The notes beneath the pieces are model-generated. The model did not search any database and had not been told where the DNA came from. It worked only from the letters and a program-made list of their open reading frames with translations. 64,000 nucleotides of DNA from Gimesia benthica (lineage in GTDB: Bacteria > Planctomycetota > Planctomycetia > Planctomycetales > Planctomycetaceae), in assembly GCF_009720525.1 (NCBI RefSeq), contig NZ_CP043930.1, positions 3,938,501-4,002,500 on the forward strand. Direction: 5' to 3'. The position numbers and the translations under genes are program-made. Of the stretch, positions 28,261 through 37,613 are shown in pieces (position 1 is the first letter of the stretch; the number at the start of each line of letters is the position of its first letter).

Positions 28261-31227
28261 ATGTCTTACGAGTTAACCACGAATACGATCTGGGTATTAA
28301 TCTGTACCAGCTTGGTATTTTTGATGCAGGCAGGCTTCTGTTGCCTGGAATCAGGACTGTCACGTTCGAAAAACAGTATTAATGTCGCGACCAAGAATGT
28401 CGTCGATTTCTTTATCGGATCATTGCTGTTCTGGCTCTTCGGTTACGGACTCATGTTTGGCGAGTCCTATCAGGGACTGATTGGAACGACCGGTTTCGCT
28501 TTTGCCGACAACAGCGCCACTCACTGGGCCACCGTCGTCTTTCTATTCCAGCTTGTGTTCTGCAGTACCGCGATGACGATCTCTTCGGGCGCAGTCGCAG
28601 AGCGTATGCGGTTTCGCTCCTATGTAATCCTGGCTTGTGCCATTGGTGCGGTTGCCTATCCTGTGTTCGGTCACTGGGCCTGGGCGCGGGATGCCGCAGG
28701 TGCCCCGGCAGGCTGGCTGGGAAAGCTGGGCTTCATGGACTTTGCCGGTTCCAGTGTCGTGCATTCCGTCGGAGCCTGGTCTGCGCTGGCAGCAGTGTTG
28801 ATCCTGGGACCACGCACGGGGCGCTTTGGTGCGGGCGCTGATAAATCCCGCTTTTCAGCAAGTAACCTGCCCCTGGCGGCACTTGGATTTTTGATTCTGT
28901 GGTTTGGCTGGTTTGGTTTTAACGGTGGGAGCACGCTGGCATTAAACGGACAGGTTCCGTTTATCATATTAAATACGATTCTGGCCGGGATCGCAGGGGG
29001 CGTCTTTGCACTCCTCTGGGAAATGTTTTCGTCTAAGCAGATTTCGGTAGAGAATATCTTTAATGGATCACTGGCAGGGCTGGTGGCTGTGACGGCGGGT
29101 TGTAACGTTATTTCCTATCCCAGCGCGATTCTGATTGGCTTGATCGCCGGTGCGGTCATGCTGGGAGCAACGTATCTGCTCGAAAAATGCATGCGCGTGG
29201 ATGATGTTGTGGGAGCGATTCCCGTGCATGGATTCGCGGGTGTCTGGGGGACCCTGGCTGTCGCCCTCTTTGCTGAAATGGAGCACGTACCGCATGGTAT
29301 CACACGCATGCACCTCTTGGGAATTCAAGCCCTGGGTGCGGCTGTCTGCTTCGTCTGGAGCTTTGGTTTTATCTGGGCTTGTATGTGGACGCTGAATCGC
29401 TTTCTACCGATCCGGGTTTCCGCGGGTGACGAAAAAATTGGTCTCAACGTGGCAGAACATGGTGCTTCTACCGAACTGCACAGTCTGCTGGAAACAATGA
29501 TTGCCCACGAAAAGGGGGACAACTCCTCCCGGGCCGAGGTCGACGATTTTACCGAAGCCGGGATTGTGGGATATCAATACAACCGTGTGCTGGACGCCCA
29601 GGAAGTCCTGTTATCGGATGTAAAAGACCGAGAGCTGCGTTACCGCTCGATCATGGACAACGTGATGGATGCCATCATCACCATCAACCTGGAAGGCAGA
29701 ATCGAAGAATTCAACCTGGGAGCGGAGCACCTGTTTGGCTATCTGAATCACGAGGTGATCGGGCAGAACATCAACCTGTTGATTCCGCCCCTGCACCAGA
29801 ATCTACAGCACAAATACTCCGAAGGAGACTTGAACCCACAACTGGTCCGTGCGATCGGTTCCCGGCAGGAGATTGTGGCCCAGCGACAGGATGGGTCAAC
29901 GTTCCCCGCCGAACTGGCGGTGAGTTCGGTTGTTCTGGCGGACCGGGAAATCTTCACCGGAATTATCCAAGACATCAGCGAACGCAAAGAATACGAACGC
30001 TCATTGAACGAAGCACGGAAACGGGCCGAGGCTGCCAGTGATGCCAAGAGTGAATTCCTGGCCAATATGAGTCATGAAATCCGCACGCCGATGACAGCCA
30101 TTCTGGGTTTCACTGATATTCTGCTGGGCAATCTGAAAGAGAAAGAAGACATTGAGGCAGCTCACATTGTCAAACGCAATGGTGAGTATCTGATCGGCGT
30201 GATCAATGACATTCTGGACCTGTCCAAGATCGAAGCCCGCAAGATCGAACTCGAGCAGGTACGGGTCAATACACAAGAGATCGTGCGAGACATCGCCGCT
30301 CTGATGCAGGTTAAGGCTGACTTGAAGCAACTCAAGCTGAAGATTGAATTTGAGAATCCGATTCCGGAAACAATCGTCACCGATCCGACACGACTGCGTC
30401 AGGTGCTGATCAATCTGCTGGGGAATGCGATCAAATTCACCGAGACCGGCTACGTAAAACTCCGCATCCAGACTATCAACCTGGAAGACTCCTGTGCGCA
30501 ACTCCGATTCGACGTGATTGATTCGGGCATCGGCATCTCGGAAGCGGCACTCTCCCAGATTTATCAACCGTTCACACAGGCCGACAACTCAACCACCAGG
30601 AAATATGGCGGCACCGGTCTGGGGTTGGCCATTTCCAAACGCCTGGTCGAAATGCTGGGCGGACAGATTCAGGTCTCGAGTAAAGTCGGCGTGGGAAGTA
30701 CCTTCACAATCACGGTCAACACCGGCTCTCTCGAAGGGGTGCGGCTGTTGCAGTTGGATGAAAGTTCTTTCCGCAAAGCTGCAGAGGAACAGAAACAGGA
30801 GCATCCCATTGAGTCTGGTCGTAGTGTTTCCTCCCGGCGTGTACTGATCGTGGAAGACGGCCTCGACAATCAGCGACTGATCTCGTTTCTGCTGAAGAAA
30901 GAGGGCATGAAAGTCGAACTGGCTGATAATGGAAAGCTCGGGGCCGAACAGGCACTGGCTGCCCAGGAAGCCGGGCACCCCTATGATTTCGTGCTGATGG
31001 ATATGCAGATGCCGGTCATGGATGGTTACACGGCCACCCGCAAGCTCAGAGAGGCGGGCTACAAGCGTCCGATTATTGCCCTGACGGCCCACGCGATGAA
31101 AAACGATATGGAAAAATGTCTGAACGCGGGCTGTGATGCTTATGCAACCAAGCCGGTCAATAAACAGAAGCTGCTGGAGACCATCTCGCACCTGGCCGCG
31201 CCGCAGACATCAGAACAGGCAGACTAA
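28261..31227 (+). CDS. Ammonium transporter domain fused to PAS, histidine kinase and receiver domains
   Basis: A 988-residue fusion. Residues ~1-400 are an Amt/Rh domain with eleven predicted helices ([21 protein letters not shown]; the twin-His region VFGHWAWA and the downstream His in FAGVWGT/HGFAG). Residues ~450-575 are a PAS domain, ~595-665 HisKA (phospho-His in MSHEIRTPM at about 605), ~710-830 HATPase ([18 protein letters not shown]), and the last ~130 a receiver with phospho-Asp in [13 protein letters not shown]. Such fusions are known as ammonium sensors in Planctomycetota (the Kuenenia Amt5 type). The ATG at 28261 has a GAAGG site; an upstream TTG is less likely. It is convergent with comM, with a 3-base gap. 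Confidence 0.93.
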   Translation: MSYELTTNTIWVLICTSLVFLMQAGFCCLESGLSRSKNSINVATKNVVDFFIGSLLFWLFGYGLMFGESYQGLIGTTGFAFADNSATHWATVVFLFQLVFCSTAMTISSGAVAERMRFRSYVILACAIGAVAYPVFGHWAWARDAAGAPAGWLGKLGFMDFAGSSVVHSVGAWSALAAVLILGPRTGRFGAGADKSRFSASNLPLAALGFLILWFGWFGFNGGSTLALNGQVPFIILNTILAGIAGGVFALLWEMFSSKQISVENIFNGSLAGLVAVTAGCNVISYPSAILIGLIAGAVMLGATYLLEKCMRVDDVVGAIPVHGFAGVWGTLAVALFAEMEHVPHGITRMHLLGIQALGAAVCFVWSFGFIWACMWTLNRFLPIRVSAGDEKIGLNVAEHGASTELHSLLETMIAHEKGDNSSRAEVDDFTEAGIVGYQYNRVLDAQEVLLSDVKDRELRYRSIMDNVMDAIITINLEGRIEEFNLGAEHLFGYLNHEVIGQNINLLIPPLHQNLQHKYSEGDLNPQLVRAIGSRQEIVAQRQDGSTFPAELAVSSVVLADREIFTGIIQDISERKEYERSLNEARKRAEAASDAKSEFLANMSHEIRTPMTAILGFTDILLGNLKEKEDIEAAHIVKRNGEYLIGVINDILDLSKIEARKIELEQVRVNTQEIVRDIAALMQVKADLKQLKLKIEFENPIPETIVTDPTRLRQVLINLLGNAIKFTETGYVKLRIQTINLEDSCAQLRFDVIDSGIGISEAALSQIYQPFTQADNSTTRKYGGTGLGLAISKRLVEMLGGQIQVSSKVGVGSTFTITVNTGSLEGVRLLQLDESSFRKAAEEQKQEHPIESGRSVSSRRVLIVEDGLDNQRLISFLLKKEGMKVELADNGKLGAEQALAAQEAGHPYDFVLMDMQMPVMDGYTATRKLREAGYKRPIIALTAHAMKNDMEKCLNAGCDAYATKPVNKQKLLETISHLAAPQTSEQAD

Positions 31228-31230
31228 GTT

Positions 31231-32121
31231 TCACGACCAGAACTGGCGATCCAGGGTGCGGTAGTTGATTGCTTCGCTGACATGGGCTGCGGTAATCTGA
31301 TCGCTCTGGTCGAGATCTGCAATCGTGCGGCTGATGCGCAAAATCTTATCGTGCGCCCGGGCAGACAGCCCCATCTCCTCCATCGCAGTTTTCAACAGGC
31401 CCTCAGCGTCCGAGGCCAGCTGGCTATGTTTCCTCAACTGGCGGGGCGTCATCCGTCCGTTATGCGACGTCTTTTCATTTGCGAAGCGGCGCGCCTGAAT
31501 CTCGCGGGCCGCCGACACCTGCTCGCGCATGGTCTGACTGTTGGTGCCTGAAGTCTGGTTTGACAGTTCGCGAAAGGGAACCGGGGGAACTTCGATATGA
31601 ATATCGATTCGATCCAGCAGCGGTCCACTGATTTTGGAAAGATAGCGTTCGATCTGCATCGGATTACAGGAACATTTTCGTCTCGGATCAGACAGGTAGC
31701 CGCAGGGGCAGGGATTCATCGCGGAGATCAGCATCACGTTCGCAGGAAACGTAACGCTGCCGATCGCACGGGAGATGGTGACTTCCCCACCCTCTAAAGG
31801 CTGTCGTAACACTTCCAGGGTACGGCGATTGAATTCGGGTAACTCGTCCAGAAACAACAGCCCGTTATGCGCCAGACTGATTTCACCTGGTGCGGGCGTG
31901 GAGCCACCTCCCACCAGGCCGGCTTCGCTGATGGTGTGGTGGGGCGTGCGGAACTGCCGCAACATCACCAGCGACTGGTCTCGCGAGAGCCGCCCCATCG
32001 CGCTGTAGATCCGCGTCGTTTCCAGGCTCTCTTCCTGGGAAAGTCGCGGCAGAATTGTACTGATCCGCGAAGCAAGTAGTGTCTTACCGGTCCCGGGTGA
32101 ACCGATCATTAGCAGGTGGTG
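31231..32121 (-). pseudogene. comM: comM/yifB Mg-chelatase-like AAA ATPase, C-terminal remnant cut by island insertion
   Basis: The remaining frame encodes only the C-terminal ~296 residues of a protein normally about 500 long. It begins HHLLMIGSPGTGKTLLA (Walker A) and includes LLFLDELPEF (Walker B), MNPCPCGYLSDPRRKCSC (zinc/lid motif), SGPLLDRIDIHIEVP and ARAHDKILRISRTIADL. Upstream of the HH codons the host pattern (normally AxGGHN/H) ends abruptly at about 32121, and an in-frame TAA follows. The N-terminal domain (about 210 residues) is not in this window. The fragment has no proper start and is presumably non-functional; ComM promotes branch migration during natural transformation. Confidence 0.93.
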
Positions 32122-32125
32122 ACAA
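32115..32125. other. Left junction of the genomic island within comM (attachment-site half)
   Basis: Host comM codons (CTG-CTA-CAC-CAC read on the minus strand) run to about 32121 and then give way to AT-rich sequence that no longer fits ComM. The exact crossover cannot be fixed without the intact gene or the other end. Confidence 0.7.
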
Positions 32126-32147
32126 AATTCCCTTTAACGGATATAAT
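32119..32147 (+). promoter_or_regulatory. Sigma-70-type promoter of the serine recombinase, abutting the comM junction
   Basis: A GTGACA -35 box at 32119-32124 and a perfect TATAAT -10 box at 32142-32147 are separated by 17 bases, about 35 bases upstream of the recombinase start. The first three bases of the -35 box are still comM sequence. Confidence 0.6.
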
Positions 32148-32182
32148 CTATTGATTACTCTTTGATTACAGGGGTTTATGAT

Positions 32183-34084
32183 ATGGCTAAAAGAAAAACT
32201 GCTTATTCTTACGTTCGTTTTTCACGTCCGGAACAGCTTAAAGGCGACAGCTTAAGAAGACAGAAAGAAGCTTCCCAAAATTGGTGTAAGCAGAACGGAT
32301 ATTATTTAGATGAGAGCCTGAAACTGACAGATAAAGGTATATCAGCCTTCCGTGGGGACAATGCAGTAAAAGGCAAACTTGGGGCATTTGTCGATGCAAT
32401 TCAATCAGGCAGGGTCAAAAGAGGTTCTGTTCTAATCGTGGAAAGTTTAGACCGTATTTCAAGGCAGGCAGCTTCTGAAGCTTTTGTTCAATTGATGTCG
32501 ATTCTTGACAAAGGTATCACGATCATTACCCTTCAGCCAGAAGAGGTGCTCACTAAAAAAGATATGGAAGAAACTACAAAAATTCTTTCTGTCATTTTGG
32601 TAATGACTAGGGCTTATGAAGAGTCTTCTACTAAATCAAAACGTATTAAGGATGCTTGGGAAAACAAAAGAAGGAAACTTAAGGATGGTGTGAAAATTTC
32701 AGGTAGAGTTCCGGGATGGATCGAAAAAACAGGTGACAGTTTTGTTCTTAATGAACATGCCGAAACAGTTAAACGAATTGTAAAAATGTATCTTGCAGGT
32801 CATGGACCTACTGCAATTGTCAAAGCTCTAAACGAAGATAATGTTCCTACACTCGGTAGAGGCAAACAGCGGGCTAAATTCTGGAGACAATCAAGCATAA
32901 ATAAAATCTTACATTCACCTGCTCTGATTGGCGAGTTTACGCCTCATTATGGGAAAAGTAGCCAAGATCAAAGTAAACGTGTAGCTGCTGGTGATCCAAT
33001 ATCTGATTACTATCCTGCAATTATTAGTGAGACTGACTATTACAAAATCAAAAAACGGTTTGACGATCAAAGAACTTCTTTAGCTGGTAGAGTAGGTTCT
33101 AGTGATGGAAGAATTACAAACCTGTTTAAAGGAATGATTTATGATCGAAGAGACAAAAGCTCAATGATCATTGTACACAAAGGAACTAAGTCTTCAGGCA
33201 GGCAAATTGTTAGCAGCAGGGCAACTACAGATAAAAAAGTAGATTATATAGCTTTCCCTTATGAAGTACTCGAAGAGGCAATTCTGAGATTGGTCAATCA
33301 AATTACTGCTACTGATATTTTACCACAAGAAACAACAGACTTTCACGACAAACTAGAAGTTGCTCAACTGAAGAAAGTTAAGCTTGAAGAGAAATTGAAA
33401 AAGATTGAAAATCAAATTGTTATAGAAGATGATATTGAACCTTTCTTGCCGCTCATAAATAAGTTCCATGTACAAATAAAAGAAGCTAAGGAAGAAGTAG
33501 AAGGATTAGAAATTAAAGCTCATTCATTACTTCCTAGTTCTGATGAATGCAGATCAATCGTTGAACTCATGAAATCTGGAGAAAATGAAATTGATTACAG
33601 ACGACGTTTTAGGAATGTCTTCCTAAGCATTGCTGAAAGAGTTGACGTTTTGCCAATAAAAGATGGTCACTGGAGGCAGGCAGTTATAACGGTGACATTT
33701 CAAAACGGAACACAAAGAACTATCGTAGCTGTTTGCCATAGAGCCAAGTTGATTATTTGTGGTGCTATGAATGAAAGAATTGTTCCTGATGAAAAAGGAG
33801 ATGTATTTTTTGAATCTTTTAAGGAGATAGAAGACAACTTTAAAGCCGTTAAAGTTAGGTCTGTAGACCAGACAAAAAAGAATCTGGTGAAGATGTTCAA
33901 GAATTATTATGAAGGGTTCAATGCATTAGAAGATCCATTTATTTACCCTCTGAAAGAACAACCACCAGCTAAAGATCCAGATCTTTATATTGATGGCGTG
34001 AAGCCATCAAAGAAAATAACAAGTAAGAAACGAGCATTGAAAGGAAGAAAGAAACCAATAATTAGAGCAGTTAAGAGCAAATAG
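32183..34084 (+). CDS. Large serine recombinase (integrase)
   Basis: A 633-residue protein. The resolvase catalytic domain opens with AYSYVRFSRPEQLKGDSLRRQ (nucleophile Ser at about residue 14) and has the family motif SVLIVESLDRISRQ. A recombinase domain follows (VKRIVKMYLAGHGPTAIVKALNEDNVPT), then a long coiled-coil segment (about residues 390-450) and a basic C-terminal tail (SKKITSKKRALKGRKKP). The usual zinc-ribbon cysteines are not evident. The ATG at 32183 is preferred over the in-frame TTG at 32162 because an AGGGG site precedes it. The gene reads inward from the comM junction and is the likely agent of insertion. Confidence 0.92.
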   Translation: MAKRKTAYSYVRFSRPEQLKGDSLRRQKEASQNWCKQNGYYLDESLKLTDKGISAFRGDNAVKGKLGAFVDAIQSGRVKRGSVLIVESLDRISRQAASEAFVQLMSILDKGITIITLQPEEVLTKKDMEETTKILSVILVMTRAYEESSTKSKRIKDAWENKRRKLKDGVKISGRVPGWIEKTGDSFVLNEHAETVKRIVKMYLAGHGPTAIVKALNEDNVPTLGRGKQRAKFWRQSSINKILHSPALIGEFTPHYGKSSQDQSKRVAAGDPISDYYPAIISETDYYKIKKRFDDQRTSLAGRVGSSDGRITNLFKGMIYDRRDKSSMIIVHKGTKSSGRQIVSSRATTDKKVDYIAFPYEVLEEAILRLVNQITATDILPQETTDFHDKLEVAQLKKVKLEEKLKKIENQIVIEDDIEPFLPLINKFHVQIKEAKEEVEGLEIKAHSLLPSSDECRSIVELMKSGENEIDYRRRFRNVFLSIAERVDVLPIKDGHWRQAVITVTFQNGTQRTIVAVCHRAKLIICGAMNERIVPDEKGDVFFESFKEIEDNFKAVKVRSVDQTKKNLVKMFKNYYEGFNALEDPFIYPLKEQPPAKDPDLYIDGVKPSKKITSKKRALKGRKKPIIRAVKSK

Positions 34085-34243
34085 AATAGAAGACTTTCTA
34101 AAATTTATGGTTTTAAGTTGACCGGGGCTGCTAGTAATCATAAGTCCCTTTAATTCACTCCGCACAGATGCCCTTTATTATGACTGAAGGCTTCCAGACA
34201 GTTTTCTATGCATCATCATAATCTCATTTCAACCATGCCCCCC

Positions 34244-34552
34244 TCACACTTCGATCACATTATCAAATGCACCAGTCACAGGTTTTTCTTTTTGCCGTTT
34301 TAAGACTGATTTCCTCTTTATATTTCTTATCACCTTGTGTTTGTACTGCACGCAAAATAAATCTGCATCCTCTTCTGTTTCGAAAATACAATTGATTTTA
34401 AATGGCAAACAGCTTTCTTTCACCAGAGCAACTTCTGGTGCTACCCGTTCGATTGTTTCAACGCTTTCTATGTCATCTTTGAAGGAATGCTCCCAAGGAA
34501 TTACCTGCCCTTTGCTAACCCTCAGTATGTTGATCTTTGTTTTCTCATTCAT
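34244..34552 (-). CDS. Small hypothetical protein
   Basis: A 102-residue basic protein beginning MNEKTKINILRVSKGQVIPWEHSF. It has no recognised family and no membrane segment. It is on the same strand as the primase-like gene and downstream of it, 215 bases from that gene's stop codon. It could be an accessory protein of the island. The coding call rests on length, start context and codon use similar to the neighbouring island genes. Confidence 0.45.
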   Translation of the reverse strand: MNEKTKINILRVSKGQVIPWEHSFKDDIESVETIERVAPEVALVKESCLPFKINCIFETEEDADLFCVQYKHKVIRNIKRKSVLKRQKEKPVTGAFDNVIEV

Positions 34553-34767
34553 GTATTAATCCTCTTTTGTGATATTTGTTCCTCTCTTTCTTTTCTTCCC
34601 TCACTCGCTCCGCTCCTTCGGAAAGTATGCACCAGCAAAGCTGGCACATAAATTGCCTTCTACCCCTACGGGATTTCCTCTTTTTATCCCACCAGACGCA
34701 CCGTCCCCGATTCCATCTTTATAAAATGGTATAAACTGCTGTTTCAGATGGGACTTGAATAATCAAA

Positions 34768-36840
34768 TCAGGGAGGGGGACGGTTTAAGAGATCGTTTTG
34801 CCTGACTTCTTCAAAAACAGACAAGTCATCTACACCCTCAGTGTTATGTTTATATTGATGAGAGGGTGCAGCAGAACTGAAGTCAGTTTTGATATTGCAG
34901 GAAACCAACTCAGGTACATCTGCCTCTACTGTAGATTTCTCTGTGAAAATATTCTTGAAAAAGAAAGGCAATTTCATCGGCTGCGGAGCAGTCGATATCA
35001 TTTCGAAGTGCTTCTTTGAAGCCTGAGAAATATTGGCCTCTTGCTTCCATTGTTTTTCAAATGGATGATATTTACCCAATTTGTAGCAGTAACTTTTGTT
35101 ACGTGTTTTGATGTAATCACAAATTAAAATCCCAAGACCATGTAATAAATCCCTGACGTATCGAAATCTATGTGAGTTCCACGCTGTCTCAACTTGCTCA
35201 GTTTCAAACAAACAGGTCCACATTTCCTCAGCTCGATCCTCTGGAATCCCGCCATCCCCATGCTTTGATGTTTTGCGGCACTCTTCCATCAACTCAAAGT
35301 ACTGGGCAATTTCACGAACTGATACTTTTGCATTCCTTTTATAAACTCTTCCATCTCCAGTAACAGCAAGAGTTGTAGGATCGATTCTTAGCCCCTGATG
35401 GCTTTCGTGTTTTGCTACATGATTTGTTTGGAATTTCTTCTCTGCCCATTCATATGCACCTGATCTTTCAGGATCAAATTTGAAGGACTTACCCGAACCA
35501 CATTTGCCAGCGTCAAATGTTCTGGAAATGAAATTCACGATCCCTCGAATTCTGGCTGGTCTCTTATGGTTTACCCATTCACCTGAATAAAGATCGTAGT
35601 CCCTGATAAAATCTGTAGCTTCGTCTGCTGTTGGAGGGCGTTTCAGGATATTTGCCAGAATAAAACAGGAGTGTAGCTGCCTTTTTTTGGCGTCTGGCTC
35701 GTTTCTTAATTCATCTATTTTACATTGATGTCTTTCTGCAAGCTTGAGTTCGCCCATGTCAATCTGCAGCCTTACAGAGGGCTTTCTGGCAGCCTGAGAT
35801 ACGGTATCTGGTATGACTGCATGCCTGACAGGTTTTGATGTTGAGGTAATGCGATTGGGCGTATGAATCAGGCTGATGGATTTTCGCTTTGGCTGATTCG
35901 AAAGTGAGGCATATTTTCTAATCTCATGCAGTGAAGCCTTCTTGCTGACTGAATATTTCCGATTATACGCCTTGTAGAATTCTGAAATGCTAGGACGCCA
36001 GTAGTAGTTCCTTTTTTTCTTGATCGTGGTTACATCGAGCGAGTCACGGAATGCAAATCGATTACAGGTGTTTGCAGCCATCTCATCGATTTCGTCAGCA
36101 GTAAACCAGACATCATTGATCTTATATTGCTTGGCGTAGGTATAGGCTCTCTCTTTTCCCAGCCTACCTGCATCGGTAAGGAAGCTCTTGTGAGGATGGA
36201 GTGGCAACAAACACAGATGATCTTTGGCTGATCCAAATACTTCTATTTCTTTCCCAGTGATTGCAAATATTCGCTCTTTAAAATTATCAGCGACATCAGT
36301 CACCATATTTATGGGGATTTGTTTTAGCCCCTTATGGAAAACGAAGTATTTTGTAGAACCATTTATCCGATTTGTCTGCTGAAAAAAGTGATAATCATTC
36401 AGCTTAGATAATTCATCGTGGACAACTTCGCAAAGCTTAATGAATTGCTCAGGATCTTCGTCTGAATGACGGTCTAGGTCTGGGGCAAAGAAGGGCAGCG
36501 ATTTAGATTCTGCCCCTTTGACAATCCCGTATAGCCGCTCGCCACTGATGTGTTTCTTCAAGGGACATAATACGTCCAGTGGATTTTTTACTCGTGGATT
36601 GTCCAGAGAAATGGAATTGGTGAATTCTAAATGATCTGGCAAATATCGGGGTCGATAAGTTCTTTTGAATGCATAATGTTTCAGCTCACCTGCCTCATTC
36701 GTGGCTAAATACTTTTGGTGGTTGCTACCAGCGGGGAAAAACAGCTTACGTTCGATGAAGCTGTATATTTTTGAATATTCTGATTGTGTCTTATATCTCT
36801 TTTGCAATTTATGAACCGTTAATTCTCTGAGTCTGACCAC
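34768..36840 (-). CDS. Primase-like putative replication protein (archaeo-eukaryotic primase fold)
   Basis: A 690-residue protein. Residues ~115-225 resemble an archaeo-eukaryotic primase (AEP) catalytic core: PFFAPDLDRH (D121-x-D123 metal site), GSTKYFVFHKG (s-x-H-like motif II) and IEVFGSAKDHLCLLPLHP, which matches the vEvFP...lPl pattern of AEP/primpol proteins. The C-terminal ~250 residues are helical with a winged-helix-like stretch near RVYKRNAKVSVREIAQYFELM. No helicase motifs are seen. This combination suggests a replication initiator or primase of a mobile element. It starts at a GTG (36838-36840) in the absence of an upstream ATG. The AEP assignment is an inference from motifs only. 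Confidence 0.6.
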   Translation of the reverse strand: MVRLRELTVHKLQKRYKTQSEYSKIYSFIERKLFFPAGSNHQKYLATNEAGELKHYAFKRTYRPRYLPDHLEFTNSISLDNPRVKNPLDVLCPLKKHISGERLYGIVKGAESKSLPFFAPDLDRHSDEDPEQFIKLCEVVHDELSKLNDYHFFQQTNRINGSTKYFVFHKGLKQIPINMVTDVADNFKERIFAITGKEIEVFGSAKDHLCLLPLHPHKSFLTDAGRLGKERAYTYAKQYKINDVWFTADEIDEMAANTCNRFAFRDSLDVTTIKKKRNYYWRPSISEFYKAYNRKYSVSKKASLHEIRKYASLSNQPKRKSISLIHTPNRITSTSKPVRHAVIPDTVSQAARKPSVRLQIDMGELKLAERHQCKIDELRNEPDAKKRQLHSCFILANILKRPPTADEATDFIRDYDLYSGEWVNHKRPARIRGIVNFISRTFDAGKCGSGKSFKFDPERSGAYEWAEKKFQTNHVAKHESHQGLRIDPTTLAVTGDGRVYKRNAKVSVREIAQYFELMEECRKTSKHGDGGIPEDRAEEMWTCLFETEQVETAWNSHRFRYVRDLLHGLGILICDYIKTRNKSYCYKLGKYHPFEKQWKQEANISQASKKHFEMISTAPQPMKLPFFFKNIFTEKSTVEADVPELVSCNIKTDFSSAAPSHQYKHNTEGVDDLSVFEEVRQNDLLNRPPP

Positions 36841-36866
36841 CAGACCACGTTATTGTTTTTCTCTAT

Positions 36867-36878
36867 TTAATATAGTGT
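36867..36878 (-). promoter_or_regulatory. Promoter-like motif facing the rep-like gene
   Basis: On the minus strand this reads ACACTATATTAA, including a TATATT -10-like element, 27 to 38 bases before the GTG start of the primase-like gene. The same 12 bases occur in the opposite orientation at 37050-37061. Confidence 0.4.
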
Positions 36879-37049
36879 CGTTCCATTCATTTTTGGCTTG
36901 AAAAACTAGGATAATTTTCGGTCCAGACTTCCATAATTACCGATCATACATTCCGATTACCTCAAATCTCATTCTCAGTCTGCTATAGAAGCATTTAAGC
37001 CACGAACAGAATTTCTTTTATCAAATCTCTGAAATAATTCGGGCTAATA

Positions 37050-37061
37050 ACACTATATTAA
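37050..37061 (+). promoter_or_regulatory. Promoter-like motif of a possible small RNA
   Basis: The plus-strand copy of ACACTATATTAA lies about 30 bases before the terminator hairpin at 37088-37129. If it is a promoter, transcription would yield an RNA of roughly 60 nucleotides. The -35 box is weak. Confidence 0.35.
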
Positions 37062-37087
37062 TATGTGTGTAGACCGTGCACTTTTTT

Positions 37088-37129
37088 GAGCTGCCTCCAG
37101 TTTCGCAATTTCTGGGGGCAGCTCTTTTT
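37088..37129 (+). terminator. Rho-independent terminator of a short transcript divergent from the rep-like gene
   Basis: A 13-base stem (GAGCTGCCTCCAG / CTGGGGGCAGCTC, with one G-T pair) and an 11-base loop are followed by TTTTTATTT. No protein gene lies directly upstream on the plus strand, so it probably ends a small RNA. Confidence 0.7.
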
Positions 37130-37613
37130 ATTTCTGGACGTAAAAAAAGCCCCACTGATCCCAAAGATCAATAGAGCTTCATCTTCTTCCGTAATTCAAA
37201 AGCAGGGCAGCATTATACCCAAATTCAACAAGTAACGTAATACGTGTTTGAATGTTTTTGGGAGCTGATTTTTCGGGCAGAGGTGGGTCTTTAGTTTTGG
37301 CGATGCGAAGGATTCATGCCCCACATTGGTCAGTTGATGAGTGGTTAGATTTTGGACAACAAGCAGCCTGTTCCATTTTTGGGCAGGCTATTTTTATTCC
37401 CGCCACGGTGCATCCAAATATTTTTTTCGAACTATATGCGTAGAGGTTAACGCCCGTTGTGCTAGATGAAAACATTGCCAGATTTGGGAAATCTCCGTTT
37501 ACTTCCATTGAACTCTGGGGAAGTGTTCTTCAGACAATTGTTAAACCACTGCCTGCAAAAACATCCGTTTTTTTGGGAGGCAGTAAACACAAAGAAAAAA
37601 GGAAGTTAGAGAG

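Larger units (their letters stand above)
36841..37613. other. Control region between rep-like gene and the next operon
   Basis: About 770 bases with no confident protein gene; a 63-codon frame at 37252-37443 lacks a ribosome-binding site. It contains two oppositely oriented copies of a 12-base promoter-like motif and a strong terminator hairpin, so it looks like a copy-control or small-RNA region. Confidence 0.5.

Noticed and set aside
37252-37443. A 63-codon plus-strand frame
   Set aside because: No ribosome-binding site, no family and a composition like the surrounding non-coding DNA; not supported as a gene.
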